Notes: generated from the letters alone by a model not told the origin. A DNA stretch of 64,000 nucleotides from Panicum virgatum (GCF_016808335.1 NC_053150.1:48602119-48666118); one strand, 5' to 3'. Positions 34,868 through 46,800 are shown, counted from the first letter of the stretch. Program-made: numbers and translations.

Positions 34868-35391
34868 AATGGCCTACAGTCCGTTATCATCTTTGTCGCC
34901 ACAAGACAGGTTGAAGACAATATGCGTCCGTGTTGTGCGGAAATGGGAGTTCAGAGGGCTGAATGATGACGACCCTTTACAACACGTCGACCTTATCTTA
35001 GCAGACGATCAGGTACAAGTGTTATTAGACAAACAGTTTGCAAGCTCCTTTGTTCTTAAATGGCCTAATCTTTCTGCAAGAGACCAAACTTATGAGGCCT
35101 TTGATCATGCAGGGAAATACCATGTATGCTGAGATACCAGCTGCTGAAGCTCAGCGCCATGATCCTGTCCTTCAAGCAGGAAACAATTATGTAATCAGCA
35201 GATTCAGAGTTTGCAAAGCTAAGGATTACTACAGGTCCGTTCCAGGCCCATATATGCTTGAATTAACTTGCCATACTCGGATCAGCTCTTCAGACCACTC
35301 TGGATCCTTCCCTGAATACATCTACAGCTTGACACCATTTGGAAATCTTTCAGACTTCATTGGGGACAGGAAAAAATTCTACGGTAACTAA
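34868..35391 (+). pseudogene. RPA-like OB-fold (DUF223 type) remnant of a Helitron
   Basis: MAYSPLSSLSPQDRLKTICV then RVVRKWEFRGLNDDDPLQHV and, after a frame change near 35110, MYAEIPAAEAQRHDPVLQAG with NYVISRFRVCKAKDYYR. This is the first OB-fold of the replication protein A-like proteins encoded by plant Helitrons, lying just downstream of the helicase remnant on the same strand. Truncated after about 170 residues. Confidence 0.78.
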
Positions 35392-35805
35392 ATATTCCTA
35401 CTACATATTTTGGTGCCTTCTGCCTAAGTTCTACACCACTTCTAAATGCTCTCCTAACACAACTACCTACACAATTAAATTTACATTTTCTCTTATAATA
35501 AATCAGCACCATACACTAGTCACCATCCAGCCGAACAGAGCGAATCACACTCGATCTGTTTTCTTTAGAAAAAAGAAGAATAAAGAGAGTGTCGCAAGAG
35601 GCTTTGTAAATAAAATGATTGCACCTAATAATAAAAAAAAAACACTCGTGACTCTCATGAGGTTTCAGACGTAGCGTTATAGGAGGATAAGAAGAATGAC
35701 GCCACAAATGCCCGCAAAAATAATTCCAGAGAGCTCCATGGATGATGGATGAGCACGAAGCAAGCGCCGTTCCTGCTAATCAGAATCCGCCCCCAAACAA
35801 GCGCT

Positions 35806-36051
35806 CAAGGGCGGATCTAGAGTCCAAGTAGAGGGGTGCGGATTTAGAATCCAAATAGAGGGGTGCTGAGTTTCTCCTCTTCTTCTTTCCTCCTCTCTTT
35901 TTCTTCTTCCTTCTTCTTCTTTTCTTCTTCATTCATGACTAGAAATTGTAGAGAGGGATTAAGGGACCTCCAATGGACTGCTTGGGGGTAAGGGAGGCTC
36001 CAGACCCCCCCCCCCCCCCCCCCCCCACACACACACACAGAGGATCCGCCC
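35806..36051. mobile_element. Short hAT-like MITE, TSD CAAGCGCT
   Basis: The ends AGGGCGGATC and GATCCGCC are inverted. The perfect 8-bp duplication CAAGCGCT lies at 35798-35805 and 36052-36059. The interior holds CT-rich tracts and a run of about 22 C followed by CA repeats (36005-36040). The related module copies lack it, which supports an insertion. Confidence 0.75.
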
Positions 36052-36149
36052 CAAGCGCTGGAAGCTTGGAACGACATCACGGGAGGTCTTGTTGACCACA
36101 ACACTCATTCTGAGATCGCATCGGCATTGTGAATCCTGACGGCCACTGG

Positions 36150-36330
36150 CCAGTGGCGGAAGCAGAGTTCAAGGTTGGAGGGGCTTGATTTTTTTCTCCT
36201 TCTCATCTCCACTGATTTCTTATCTTTTTCTTCCTCTTTTTTCTCTTTTCTTCTCATATTTCTCTTTTGATTTTAATGGAGCTGTAGTAGGGGCTAGAGC
36301 TCCCCTAGCCCACTCATAGATCCGCCCCTA
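36150..36330. mobile_element. Second short element with GGCGGA..GATCCGCC ends
   Basis: The ends CAGTGGCGGA and GATCCGCCCC are inverted and the interior is CT-rich. It is flanked by GACGGCCACTG on the left and GACGGCTACTG on the right (one mismatch), a likely target-site duplication. Confidence 0.55.
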
Positions 36331-37000
36331 TTGACGGCTACTGCTTGATCATAAATGGTACACTGGTACTCTCTTTATTCCTAAGAGCAAGAGCAATAAG
36401 AAGCCCTTTAAGCTCCTTTCATGTCATCTAGAGACACCACTTGAAGATATATACTACAATAATTTGTAAATTGTCTCTTGTGGGATATAAAAACATTACA
36501 TTTTTACATACAAAAATAAATAAACCTCAAGAAATGCGTGCGCAAGAGATGGGTTGGGCTCCAAAATCGACTTTTGTGTTTTATTTTTCGTGCTGAATGC
36601 GTCTGTTAGATAAGAACCCATGATACTCTCTCACCTCATTTCTTCCTCATCCACGTAAGAATGTTGCTGATATGGACAAGCTAATAAAACCTTATTATAT
36701 CTGCTCTAAATAATTGTTGCTATTGGTATGTGTGCCACAAATTTGACTCAATTTAATATAAAATATATACAAAATTTGTATCTTCAAATAAATATATTAA
36801 AAACTAGATTCAAATATCTTTCTAATGATACTAATTAGGTACCATAAATATCTTTTAATGTATATGTATTCAAAGTTGTTTCTCCGGAAACGAAAACGAC
36901 ATATATTTAAGGATAGGGTGAGTTCGTTAGGGGAGAAAAAAGCTTTGTTTGCTTCCACATCTCACTTGCTACGATCACTAGTCAACCGTAGCGGGTTCTC

Positions 37001-37890
37001 AACTCCCCTCTTGCCCACGACGACGAGGTGACAGGGGACGATGATCGACGGACCCTACCAGCCAGGGACGATGAGAAAACAGACAGAGAAAGAATTGGAT
37101 GTACTAACAACGACTTCATAAGCGAATTGTTAACTCGTCGATTGTAAAAAAAATGAGACGAGACAATTGTAGAGTTTGACTGATACAGATACAATCACTG
37201 TCTCAAAATAGTTGAACTACATGTAGGTTGCCATGTGTGCATGTCTCTTTTTTTTTTTTTTTTGAGCATATGTGTGCATGTCTCTACGATGCGAGGCAAG
37301 TGCCGCAAAGACACGGGACGCGGGTCTCCCCCGCTCGGCCTCGCTTGCATGGGCCACGAAAGGCGCGCGGCCAGCCTTTCAATCAGGTACGCACGGGCCG
37401 CGGAAACTAGCTATCTGCGCGCGCGGGCTGCGGCCAAGCTTCTCCGTCGAGGCACATGAGGCCCAAAAAATATGGGAAAGTCAAGGAAGTCCGGAAGTCC
37501 CGGCCTGCTACCCTACGTCTGACCGTGAGTTTGCATTTTTGTTCAGACTCTGAGCGTGCGTGAGTCTGCAAGCAGGTTTCACTCATGCAAACAAATTCAT
37601 GAGAAAACAGACATAGCAGCAGTATAATACGAAGGTTATGCAGATTGCAGAGTCAACAGACATAGATGCATAACGACTCTTCATCATTAATCAAATTGTT
37701 AACTGGACGGATAGTAAAAAGTTCAGACGACGACGATACAATTGAAGTCTGAACTCTGAAACTGAAAATACGAGGGCTTCATCAGGTACAGATAGATAGA
37801 TAGAACTACTGATCAGTCTCAAAATAGAATTGCATTGCATGCGCTGCATACAAATGAATGTCCCTATGCCCTGACGACCTTCAACCTAAG
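37001..37890. other. No gene recognised
   Basis: Mixed sequence with a T-run (37248-37263) and a GC-rich patch at 37300-37510 whose short open frames show no domain. It borders the 3' end of the MATH-BTB pseudogene. Confidence 0.5.
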
Positions 37891-38407
37891 CTAACCGAGA
37901 ATCGACGGGAATTTCTGCACCAGCTGAACAAAACCATCGGTCAGCACGGCCTTCTTGAAGTTCTTCTCGTCTGCAAAGAAGTCGACGCACTTCTTCCTCC
38001 GCTCCGGGCAGTTGTAGGTTTCGGCACAGGCCAAAGTAGCACCAATCGTATCGGTAGACACATCATCCCACAGCTTCCTAGCACAGATGAGCTTGAGGCG
38101 GTCAAGTGCGTAGCGGTCGGTCGCGGCGAGCAGATCTTGCAGCTTCTCCATTGGAGTTGGCGCATCCCTGGCGAGCAAGCCGTCTGCGGGGAACACGTCG
38201 GTGTAGATGAACCGAAGCACGAGCTTGAACGTCGTGGGCGCGATGTCGTGCAAGGTGATGGATGACATCTTGGAGTCCGCCATGGAGCCCAGGAGCTGCG
38301 CCTTGAAGACCGGCGAGCGGGCTGCGAGCACCGCCCGGTGAGCCGGGAACTCCTCGCCGCCGACGACGAAGGACACGTCGGAGCCGTCCGCGGAGTCCAG
38401 AATGTTG

Positions 38408-38828
38408 GAATTGATCTCCACCAGTTGACCCAACGGCCAATTGGCCCTTTGACCTTGCGCCCTGATCGGGGGCCCAGCCCAAGACGAGGCTGGTGGGCCC
38501 CCGTCGCGCAGCCTATAAAGAGGAGGTGGGGACTGACGGCTCGTGTAAAGAGGTTCGCCTGTTGCCGCAATTCCCCACCTCAAAACCCTAACCCGATCAG
38601 AGAGGGAGGCTGCAGCGACGGGAAGCGCCACCGGCTCACCGTCGCCACTGCACCGACCGTCGCCGCCAAAGAGCGGATCCTCACCACCGAACCAGAGATG
38701 CCGGATCGAGCTCCAGTGGCAGCGAGGGTTTCTTTTCTGTCCCTCTCTCTGTGTTTTTGTTTTCCTAGATTAGGACCAATTGTAACTCGTGAAGAGAAAA
38801 GTTGTACAGAAACCCCAAATGATCTATT
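38408..38828 (+). mobile_element. Unclassified 420-bp insertion between MATH and BTB
   Basis: This sequence separates the MATH end from the BTB start and is foreign to the family. On the plus strand it shows CCTATAAAGAGG at about 38511, a TATA-like site, then CTCAAAACCCTAACC, as in a plant 5' leader. No target-site duplication was resolved. A short solo LTR or SINE-like element is possible. Confidence 0.45.
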
Positions 38829-39147
38829 CACTGGTGATCCTAAAGTTTTGACACAGAAGGGCGCCGAGGTGGCTCTGTATGTAGGGCGGGATGTCGTCGA
38901 AGGGGTCATCAGGCACGACCTTAACCACGCACATGACGATGAAGGATCCATCCGTCACATAGAGCGACTGGAGGACGCTTCGTTCCACCAACTGTGTCCA
39001 ACCCCTGGTGCCCTTTGGCGTGTAGACATGCACGCTCCTTTCGCAATGGGACGAGGATGGAGCACCATCTCTGTCCATCACGAAGGCCTTGAAGATAGCT
39101 GTGGCGTCTTCGGATTCGCTCTCATGATAGAGGAAGATAGATGAGCC

Positions 39148-39290
39148 AATTTCCTCAATGCCATTAAAATTTTAGCCAATCACTTGATTGCCATTGACCC
39201 CACATGTCATAGACACAAAAATAATCCCTTCAATGCTATTTAGTGGCATTCAAGAGATTGGCGAAAATTTCAATGGCATTCAGGGAATTA
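39148..39290. mobile_element. Palindromic MITE inserted in the MATH domain
   Basis: The left arm CTCAATGCCATTAAAATTTT and the inverse complement of the right arm, CTGAATGCCATTGAAATTTT, form an inverted repeat of about 50 bp around a short centre. MATH coding is collinear on both sides once this is removed. TSD unresolved. Confidence 0.7.
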
Positions 39291-39567
39291 ACTTGGTCCT
39301 TGTTCTTTTGTTTATTCCCACGGGGGTACCATTTGATCTTCCAGAGGTGCCCCCCAGCGGAGATGTCGCCCGGAGCTGACGGCGTGGCCGATGGCGACGT
39401 TTCTTCGTCTCCTCGAAGTTGAGCTTGAACTGATGCGTGAAGCTACAGTAGCTGACCAAGCTGGTGCTCATCTTTGCAGTAGTAGAGATGGACGGGATTG
39501 GATTTTCGTGGAGAATGAGAGATTGGGTGGCCTGGGACTGGGAGGAGTGCACTCCCAGTGACTCGGT

Positions 39568-39577
39568 GTATATATAG
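39568..39577 (-). promoter_or_regulatory. TATA box of the MATH-BTB gene
   Basis: CTATATATAC on the minus strand lies about 100 bp upstream of the ATG at 39471. Confidence 0.5.
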
Positions 39578-39646
39578 TGCTGCTGGGTTGATGGATGGTC
39601 AATGTGCGTGCCTGGCCAACGCATGGAGTCTCGACTCTCGAGCCGC

Positions 39647-39649
<3 letters not shown>

Positions 39650-39684
<35 letters not shown>
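39650..39684. repeat. (GA)n microsatellite
   Basis: About 17 GA dinucleotides upstream of the MATH-BTB pseudogene. Confidence 0.95.
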
Positions 39685-39686
<2 letters not shown>

Positions 39687-39939
39687 CTCGGAACAAAGAA
39701 ACGACGACCTTGTTGGTACTAGCGCTCCAAATTGAAATTTGACGGCATGTTGAATAGGTATTAATATAAAGTAGTAAATGATCCAAATAAAGAGAGGGCA
39801 TAGATCCATCGACGAGGCCGTCGTCTCGTATTCCTTCAAGTGATCGAGAGTTGTTGCTCTCTGATGTTGTTGCCATTACTGGGGTGCGTAACACTCAACT
39901 AACACACGGGAACCACTACTACAAAAACGTTGATTTGTC

Positions 39940-40160
39940 CCGGTTGGGAAACCGCTGTTGTCCCGGTTTCCCAACCGGGAACGCCTGTCCGGGACAAAAG
40001 GGGGTGCCCTTTTGTCCCGGTTGTGGCAACCGGGACAAAAGAGGACCTTTTGTCCCGGTTGGTAACACCAACCGGGACAAAAGGTGCAGCCAGCGCCCAC
40101 GTGGCTGGCGCACCCTTTTGTCCCGGTTGGTGTTACCAACCGGGACAAAAGGTCTCTTTT
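39940..40160. repeat. Left subterminal inverted repeats of the CACTA element
   Basis: Alternating TTTTGTCCCGGTTGG and CCAACCGGGACAAAA units, which bind the accessory transposase in related CACTA elements and can fold into hairpins. Confidence 0.88.
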
Positions 40161-40616
40161 TTTTTCATGTTTTTCTTTTCTCGATTCTTTTTCTATTTCA
40201 ATTATACTTTTGCATTTCAATTAAACTTATGTATTGGAATTCAGTGTGTATGATCTCCACTAATATATACATATATATATAGTTACTTATATAATATTTG
40301 TCCTAGATAGTTTTCATATATAAATTAATTCACTTATATATATATGTATACACATATCTATACATGTGAATTCCTTTACATATGAAAATGTCTAGGACCA
40401 ATATTATATAAATATATATATATATACACATATATATTATTGGAGTGCTTATATATATAATACATACATACTCCATCATATTTGCATAGGTATATTCGTT
40501 CTTAATTACATAGTAGAATTTGCCTTTTGGAAATTTAATACATACATACATACTCATAAATAGAAATTTAATACATAGACACACATATATATTTACATAG
40601 TTATATTCGTTCTTAA

Positions 40617-43600
40617 TTACATATATACGCGTATATTGTCATATTTACTGTGATTGTCAATATTAGATATTCCATCATAGTAGAATTCGCCTTTTGGATC
40701 GAGGACTTGCTCAACAATAAATCCGGAGAATTGTTCTTGAATCGCCATAACCTTTTCCTCCGGTATGAGTTTATCGCGCATCTCCCCGACCTATGGAAAA
40801 AGGGGATAATTAATTTCGACTAATTAAAATACGAGTTCAAATATTAACAAGTTTTTTTACTTACTTCCTCCTCCCAATCTGTCCAGCCCTTTGGAGGACC
40901 TACCAGACCATGGATGTTCTCGCATACATAGTATGCGCACAATACAGTGCCTGGTTTCTGCCTCATACACTTTAAGAGAGAAGAAATTATCAGGTATTTA
41001 CATGAATATATAATAAAACTAATGAATCGTGCAACGAATCATCCAAGCGCGTACCGGAAAATCTGTCTTGATCTTCAATTCCTTGTCAAATTTGCCTGGA
41101 TGATTTTTAGCGAATTCTTTCCAAACCCTGTGCATGATTAGAACAATTATAGTCAAGTAACAAAGTGATTCAAATTATCAGTCACCGACGGAGTAGTGGT
41201 AGATTTACTTTTTCATCATGTTAAGAAGATTTTCGTATTGTTCTGGAGGTCTCCTCAATGAGTCCATAACCACGAGTAGGCTCTTCTCGGGAATTATGAC
41301 AATTAGGATCCAGTGTTCACTGCAAGATTATACGGAGGCAGTTCTTGGTAGTTAAGGTTTAAACAATTCGATTACAGAATAGAAAGAGTTAGACGGAAGG
41401 AATCACTCACGCAAAGTTGTAAGGAAACAATATCATTTGCTTGTTGTGATAAACGCTTATGTACTTGAACAACATTTGGAATATCTCATCGGTATTGTCG
41501 CGTAGAAGCCTCCAATTACAAGTAATTGGGTCGATGAAGCCGAGGTGAGAGTATCCCTTTCTTCTGCAAGTATGTATCTCCATTCTACATGATACCGAAT
41601 AAATCAAGAGATCAGTATGTTGAGATCATGCAAAACAATACGTAAGGAGAGTAAAATACTTACAGAACCCACAAGGCGACCATAGAGATGTCGAGGGCCT
41701 CCTGATGGAATAGTTGGTAAATTTCTTCCCAGTTTATCCATAGAATGGCCTCCCCCCGTAAGAAATCATCATCTTTAATCTTTGCGCCCTGCATGAAGAT
41801 GCAATCGGCCATCGCACGCATGTAGTGCTGGTGCAGCTTATACATTTGCGTTGGAAGCACAGACACTACTTCGGGGGGTACAAGAGTTTTGCCGATCTCA
41901 AACGTCCATTTGACGACCACATCGGCCTTTGGAATATCTTCTCCCCCTGCAATCTGAGCGGCCGTCAGGTTTGATTCTTTCAGAAATGTAACAAAGTCTT
42001 GTTCTTGCGTCGTCTGTCCCACTACGAGAGGCTCTATTGATTGTTTCTTTTGGGCTCCGAGCTGTGGAACGTCGGACGACGACGACTTTGATTGTCTCTT
42101 CTTTTTCTCAGTAGTTTTGATAATTGTGCGTTCGTAGTCTGAAGGGGGGTCTCTCGGAATGAATTTTATCTTATTTGCTTCGCACATTCCCTTAAAAAAT
42201 TTCAAATCTATCGGATTTATCACTTTCTCGGGCTCCGGCTTCGGCTTCGGCTTGAAGTGCTCTTTAACTCTTTCTTGAGTTATCCGATCGCATTCTTCAA
42301 GGCTCATGTCCCAGGGTTTAATAGGAGCCTCCTTGGTTTTCTTCTTCTTTTCCTTCTTCTTTGGAGGCTCCCTAGCCGGTGCAGCTACCTTCTTTGCCGG
42401 CGGCCGTTTCTGCTTCTTTGCCGGCGGCGGAGGGGGTGACCATGGAGGCGACGGTGACGCTTGAGTGTTCATCGGCGCATGAGATGATGGTGATGGAGAA
42501 TGTGCCGGTGAACCTTGCCGAGACAGTGCTGCCCTTGGGGAGTTTTGCGGAGATGCCGGTCTTGGAGAGGCATGCTGAGATGCCGGTCTTGGTGTTTGAT
42601 CATCCGACTTTAGGACAATGTAGCGCTTATCCCATAGGATGTAGCCATGAATGGCTTCTGCTAGTGTCCTCTCCCCATCGCCTCCAGGAATATCAAGCTC
42701 GAGCGTCTCCCAACCCTGGCACACCTGCTCCACGCCAACTCTTGTGTATCTAGGCGGAATTTGCTGCCCGTGGTACACGTCGCCTGGTTCGGTTGGCATG
42801 GCGGTACCGTACGCAACAGTGAACATTAAGTTCTTAACGGCAGTCTGCAGGTCACAAGGTGTCCGGTGGGTGATCTCATCCACTGGAAATCGCTGCGGGG
42901 CCGACGCTTCAACTGCGGCCTGGATCCCCGTGGGCTCGGCAGCGGCGACGTCTGTGGAAGCGCAGCTACTTTTCCGCTGAGACAGGTGATCGGCTGCGAC
43001 ACTAGGCTCTGGAGGCAACGTTTGCGCTTGCTGTTGCTGGCTCATTGCTACGGCCACTTGGCGTTGTACCTCTTCCTCCAGTCTTTGATCGTGTGACATG
43101 AGCCGTTCCTCTAGCCTTCGCAGGTGCTCCCGCTCATCATTCTTTCTTCTTTGCCGGCTTCTATATGAATCAATGTAATCCCTGAACCCATACTTCCACG
43201 GAACCACGCCTTTGCCTCTTGTGCGGCCCGGATGCTCTGGATTCCCAAGGGCGTAAGTCAGCTCGTCCCTCTCTCTATCTGGCTGGAATGTTCCCTCGGC
43301 CGCTGCTTGTATGGCCTCCTGTAGTCTCTGGGCTGCTCGCTGGATGTTTGGCCCATAGATGCAGTTGTTCGGCCATCTTACTCAGGGTCCAGCGCTTGCA
43401 TATCTCTTCGGATTCAGCTGGAACCGTGAAGTTTTTCTTAAGCTCCCGCCAGCACCATTCTTTTTCTCTTTCGGGTACCGCATCCCGTTCCTCGCTTGGA
43501 TTGGAAGCTTTCCAGAGCTTGAAGCTGATCGGGATGTGGTCCCTGACAATACATCCGGATTGTCTTATGAATTTTTTGGCGGCAGCTTCTGGAGCGATCG

Positions 43601-43970
43601 GTTCGCCATCTGGACCAACTTCCGTTATAATGAACCGCCCTTCCAGTTTTTTTGTTGGGCCTCGCTTCGTCTTTTTCTGCTGCGACGATGATCCAGACGG
43701 CTATAAAAAAACATTCATAGTATTCATATAGATTCAGATGAAAATATGATTGTCACTACAAATAATTATAGTTGTGATATGTACATTAGCACTTTGTTCA
43801 GCAGCAGCGTCATCCTGAATAGATGGTGCCTCAATTCCATCACCGGACATATTCAAATATATGTCGGTATTGCTGCCATCATCAGCTTGTTCAGCGACAT
43901 CTCCTTGACCTTCGCCAATCATATTCAACAAGAACTGTTCGTCTTCCGCGTCTGTGTGTCGCGGGTCCAT
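40617..43970 (-). CDS. CACTA accessory gene with Ulp1-like C48 cysteine protease domain
   Basis: Exon 1 is 43970-43785 (ATG; MDPRHTDAEDEQFLLNMIGE), exon 2 runs from 43700 to 41664, and further exons follow near 41588-41410, 41311-41216, 41125-41055, 40986-40863 and 40790-40617. Exon 2 holds a TnpA-like region (LEGRFIITEVGPDGEP, NPEHPGRTRGKGVVPWKYGF), a coiled coil, and a Pro/Ser/Lys-rich linker with a basic KKKEKKKKTKEA patch. The C-terminal exons give the C48 fold with all expected catalytic residues: His in AEHWILIVIIP, Asp in VVMDSLRR, Gln in MRQKPGT and Cys in TVLCAYYVCE. A frameshift near 43350 interrupts exon 2. C48 enzymes cleave SUMO or similar tags in the nucleus; activity here is unproven. 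Splice sites at each junction keep phase. Confidence 0.78.
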
Positions 43971-44490
43971 CGTAACTAAAATATGAATACAAATAAAACC
44001 CTTAAAAAATTATCTAAATAATCCACATATTTGCGAGCATTTGACTAAGTAACGGAGAATTGTTTGCATGTGTGCGCGTTTGTTGAAGAGTCATGCATGT
44101 GCCAGCTAAGCTGGGCCAGTTTATGATGTACCTGTGTTTGTATTGATCTCGTACGGATGCTATTTTGAAATTCCCCTCAAGATTGAGAGAAGGCTATTTG
44201 CTTTGTGAATCGACATAATGAATCATCTTCTTTAACTCTCCGTTGGAGAACCCAATTGCAACAAAATAATTGTATTTCTTTAGTCTCCGTTACTGGGTTA
44301 ATTAGTACTTTAGTCGTCAAATCACTGCTTCTGCTGATATCTTTACTGTTTCTCTCTTTTAATTTATTCATTTTTTTACATAATACCGTTGTTGATATTC
44401 TGTAGTAATTTGTGGAACCCTAAGTATATGTCTTTTCACCCCTGTTCAAACTTCATCTATCTAAAGACTTATTAGTGTACCCTTTTATCA

Positions 44491-45450
44491 CTACTACAAA
44501 AATAATTTGTAGGAACACCCCTTTTTTTTAAGGAGCGAATCAAAAAATAACTCATTTCTACTGCTACAAGAAATCCTTAAATGTATGATAGATTTTTGGT
44601 GAAATTTACGAAAACTGCCATAAATAGACAGGATCTATGACAATTTATAAATTTTCATTATATATTTGCAAATAATCCATATGGACTCTAGTTTGGGCCC
44701 AGTTTCTGTGGCAAACATCTGAAAACATCACAAAATGAAAGTAGAAATCGTCACGAATTTAATATCTTGCTCAAATCACAATAAAATTTTTGCATAAGAA
44801 TATTGTTGTACAAAAATATGAGGTGCCGAAATTGAACCTCTAACTCCCTTAACGATGCAAAAGTTTTACTACTTCTTTGCACTAAATTTGAGCACCTTGG
44901 CGGCGGCGTGAGGTCGGGGCGGGCTCTGGGCGGCGGCGTGAGGTCGGGGCGGGCTCTGGGCGGCGGCGTGAGGCTATGGCGGCGGTGCTCGGCTCGCGCG
45001 GTGGGGGGAGCAGGACGGCGGCGGCGGTGGCTCTGGGCGGCGGCGTGAGGTCGGGGCTCTGGGCGGCGGCGACGTCGATGGCGGCGGTGCTCGATCGGCT
45101 CGCGCGGTGGGGGGAGCAGGACGGGCGCAGAGATGAGAAACCAAGTGTTAGGAGAAGGGCGAAGGAGGAAGGAAATATATGGGGGGGGGCCTTTTGTCCC
45201 GGGTTAAGCCACGACCCGGGACAAAAGGTCCTTTTGTCCCGGGTCGTGGCTTCACCCGGGACAAAAGGCCCCCCCTTTTGTCCCGGGTGAAGCCACCACC
45301 CGGGACAAAAGGACCTTTTGTCCCGGGTGGTGGCTTCACCCGGGACAAAATGGGTTTTTGGGCGGGCCGGGAAAATTCCCAGCCCGCGGCCCACCTTTAG
45401 TCCCGGGTGGATCTACCACCCGGGACAAAAGGGGCCCGTTTTCCCTCGTT
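44491..45450. mobile_element. Foreign CACTA-type fragment inside the CACTA element
   Basis: CACTACTACAAAAATAATTT at 44491 is a second CACTA terminus unlike the outer one after base 14, and a related CTACTGCTACAAGAAATCC lies at about 44559. At 45190-45430 subterminal units are of another family, with CCCGGG in place of CCGG (TTTTGTCCCGGGTGGTGGC and complements). GC-rich tandem copies of about 32 bp lie at 44895-45000. No matching right terminus was found. Confidence 0.6.
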
Positions 45451-45772
45451 CCCGCCTAATGTTATGTTTGTTTTTGTTTCTTTTTTACTTCTCATTTAAA
45501 ATTGGCTTTCATATGTTAATTCAGATAATAAAATTATGATTCCAAAAATTATGGAACAAAATTTCTTATTATCTCTATATAAACTTGATACACGCAACAA
45601 AAATAATTAATTTTCATTCATTATAATTGAATGAAAATTATAATTGAGTCTAGTAATTAAGTGAAAAATATATAAAATAATATAAAGAACACATAAAATA
45701 TAATTGTACAGTACATATATAATAAAAGTATTCGAATTGCGATTATGTTTTTATACAATAATATAAAATGAT

Positions 45773-46381
45773 TCAAGTACATGAAGGATTAGCGGTAACA
45801 GACTTTCTCTTCACAAATGTCCCTTGATTATGATCACGGCGCAAGTATGGAGCATCATCATTGGCTAGCAGGATGCATGGATCAGCATTTACTTCGAAAG
45901 CTGGAATGGCAACAAAATTATTATATTCTTCTGAAAAGTCTGTCTTGTCCTCCACTCCAACGATGTTTCTCTTTCCTGATAGAACTATGTGTCGCTTAGG
46001 CTCATCCTTTTGCTTGTTGATCCCCTTCTTTGGCTTGCTGGACATGTCCTTAATGTAGAAAACCTGAGCGACATCCTGGGCTAGGACAAATGGCTCGTCT
46101 CTATACCCAAGATTGTTGAGATCAACTATTGTCATCCCATACTCATCTTTTGTTACCCCTCCTCCAGATAGCTTAACCCATTGGCAACGAAATAGAGGCA
46201 CCTTGAAATTGGGACCGTAATCCAGCTCCCATATCTCTTCAATGTAGCCGTAATATGTGTCTTTTTTTCCATTATTGTCCGTGGCATCCATACGAACACC
46301 GCTGTTTTGGTTGGTACTCTTTTTATCTTGGGCTATCGTATAAAATGTGTTTCCATTTATCTCGTATAAAATAATGTCCAA
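45773..46381 (-). pseudogene. CACTA transposase (TnpD) C-terminal DUF4216 fragment
   Basis: The minus-strand frame encodes YYGYIEEIWELDYGPNFKVP, LFRCQWVKLSGGGVTKDEYG, MTIVDLNNLGYRDEPFVLAQ and DVAQVFYIKDM, which is the DUF4216 domain at the C-terminus of grass CACTA transposases. The transposase core (DUF4218 and Transposase_21-type regions) that should precede it is absent between 46381 and the terminus at 46911. The element therefore cannot make a complete TnpD. Confidence 0.85.
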
Positions 46382-46619
46382 GAAATGAGCTAGCTACACA
46401 TTTTCTCTATTTCTAAAGTATGAAATGAGCTATACAAGCCAAGGAAGAAGAGAAAAACAAGCCCCAAACCTTTAGAGCAGATGGATGGACGGGGAATCAA
46501 AGATCTTCACAAATGTGGTGAAGAAATGAGCAAGAACTCCTCTATCCCGAGCCAAGAACAGAGAAAACAAGTGAGCTGAATGGCTCGGGCGGGGGGAGAG
46601 GGAAGGGGATAAGGGAAGG

Positions 46620-46800
46620 CCTTTTGTCCCGGTTGGAGGCACGAACCGGGACAAAAGGGGGGACTTTTGTCCCGGTTGGTGGTTCCAACCGGGACAAAAG
46701 GCTACGCGGGCCTTTTGTCCCGGTTGGAACCACCAACCGGGACAAAAGTCTCCCATTTTGTCCCGGTTGGTGTCTCCAACCGGGACAAAAGGCCCCCGTC
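46620..46800. repeat. Right subterminal inverted repeats of the CACTA element
   Basis: TTTTGTCCCGGTTGG and CCAACCGGGACAAAA units in alternating orientation, matching the left subterminal region. Confidence 0.88.

Larger units (their letters stand above)
35585..37000. repeat. Intergenic module, copy A
   Basis: Shared blocks with copies B (47897-50090) and C (52930-53200): GTGTCGCAAGAGGCTTTGTA, CACGAAGCAAGC..CGTTCCTGC, ACGACATCACGGGAG, CAACACTCATT and AAGCTTTGTTT..CATCTCACTTGC. Copy A is interrupted by two short elements at 35806-36051 and about 36150-36330. Confidence 0.65.
37891..39471 (-). pseudogene. MATH-BTB (BPM-type) gene, broken
   Basis: ATG at 39471 (MSTSLVSYCSFTHQFKLNFE) opens the MATH domain. 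Two frameshifts follow near 39405 and 39385, after which the GGHLWKIKWYPRGNK motif reads in another frame. A palindromic insertion (about 39148-39290) splits the domain. MATH then resumes at about 39145-38830 (SIFLYHESESEDATAIFKAF, VMDRDGAPSSS, GWTQLVERSVL). About 420 bp of foreign sequence follow, then the BTB domain (38400-38130; GSDVSFVVGGEEFPAHRAVL, AARSPVFKAQLLGSM) and BACK-like helices to a stop at 37891. Intact proteins of this family are substrate adaptors of CUL3 ubiquitin ligases and are strongly expanded in grasses. The BTB half alone is well preserved. Confidence 0.87.

Noticed and set aside
33670..35391. PIF1 helicase and RPA as host replication genes
   Set aside because: Both are truncated, frameshifted and adjacent in the order typical of Helitrons, so they are transposon remains.
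43219..43731. 170-residue plus-strand open frame opposite the CACTA accessory gene
   Set aside because: It is the shadow of the minus-strand coding exon, which has the conserved TnpA-like motifs.
44882..45394. 170-residue minus-strand open frame
   Set aside because: It translates CACTA subterminal repeats and GC-rich tandem copies; the peptide repeats (GTKGPFVPG) come from the DNA repeat.
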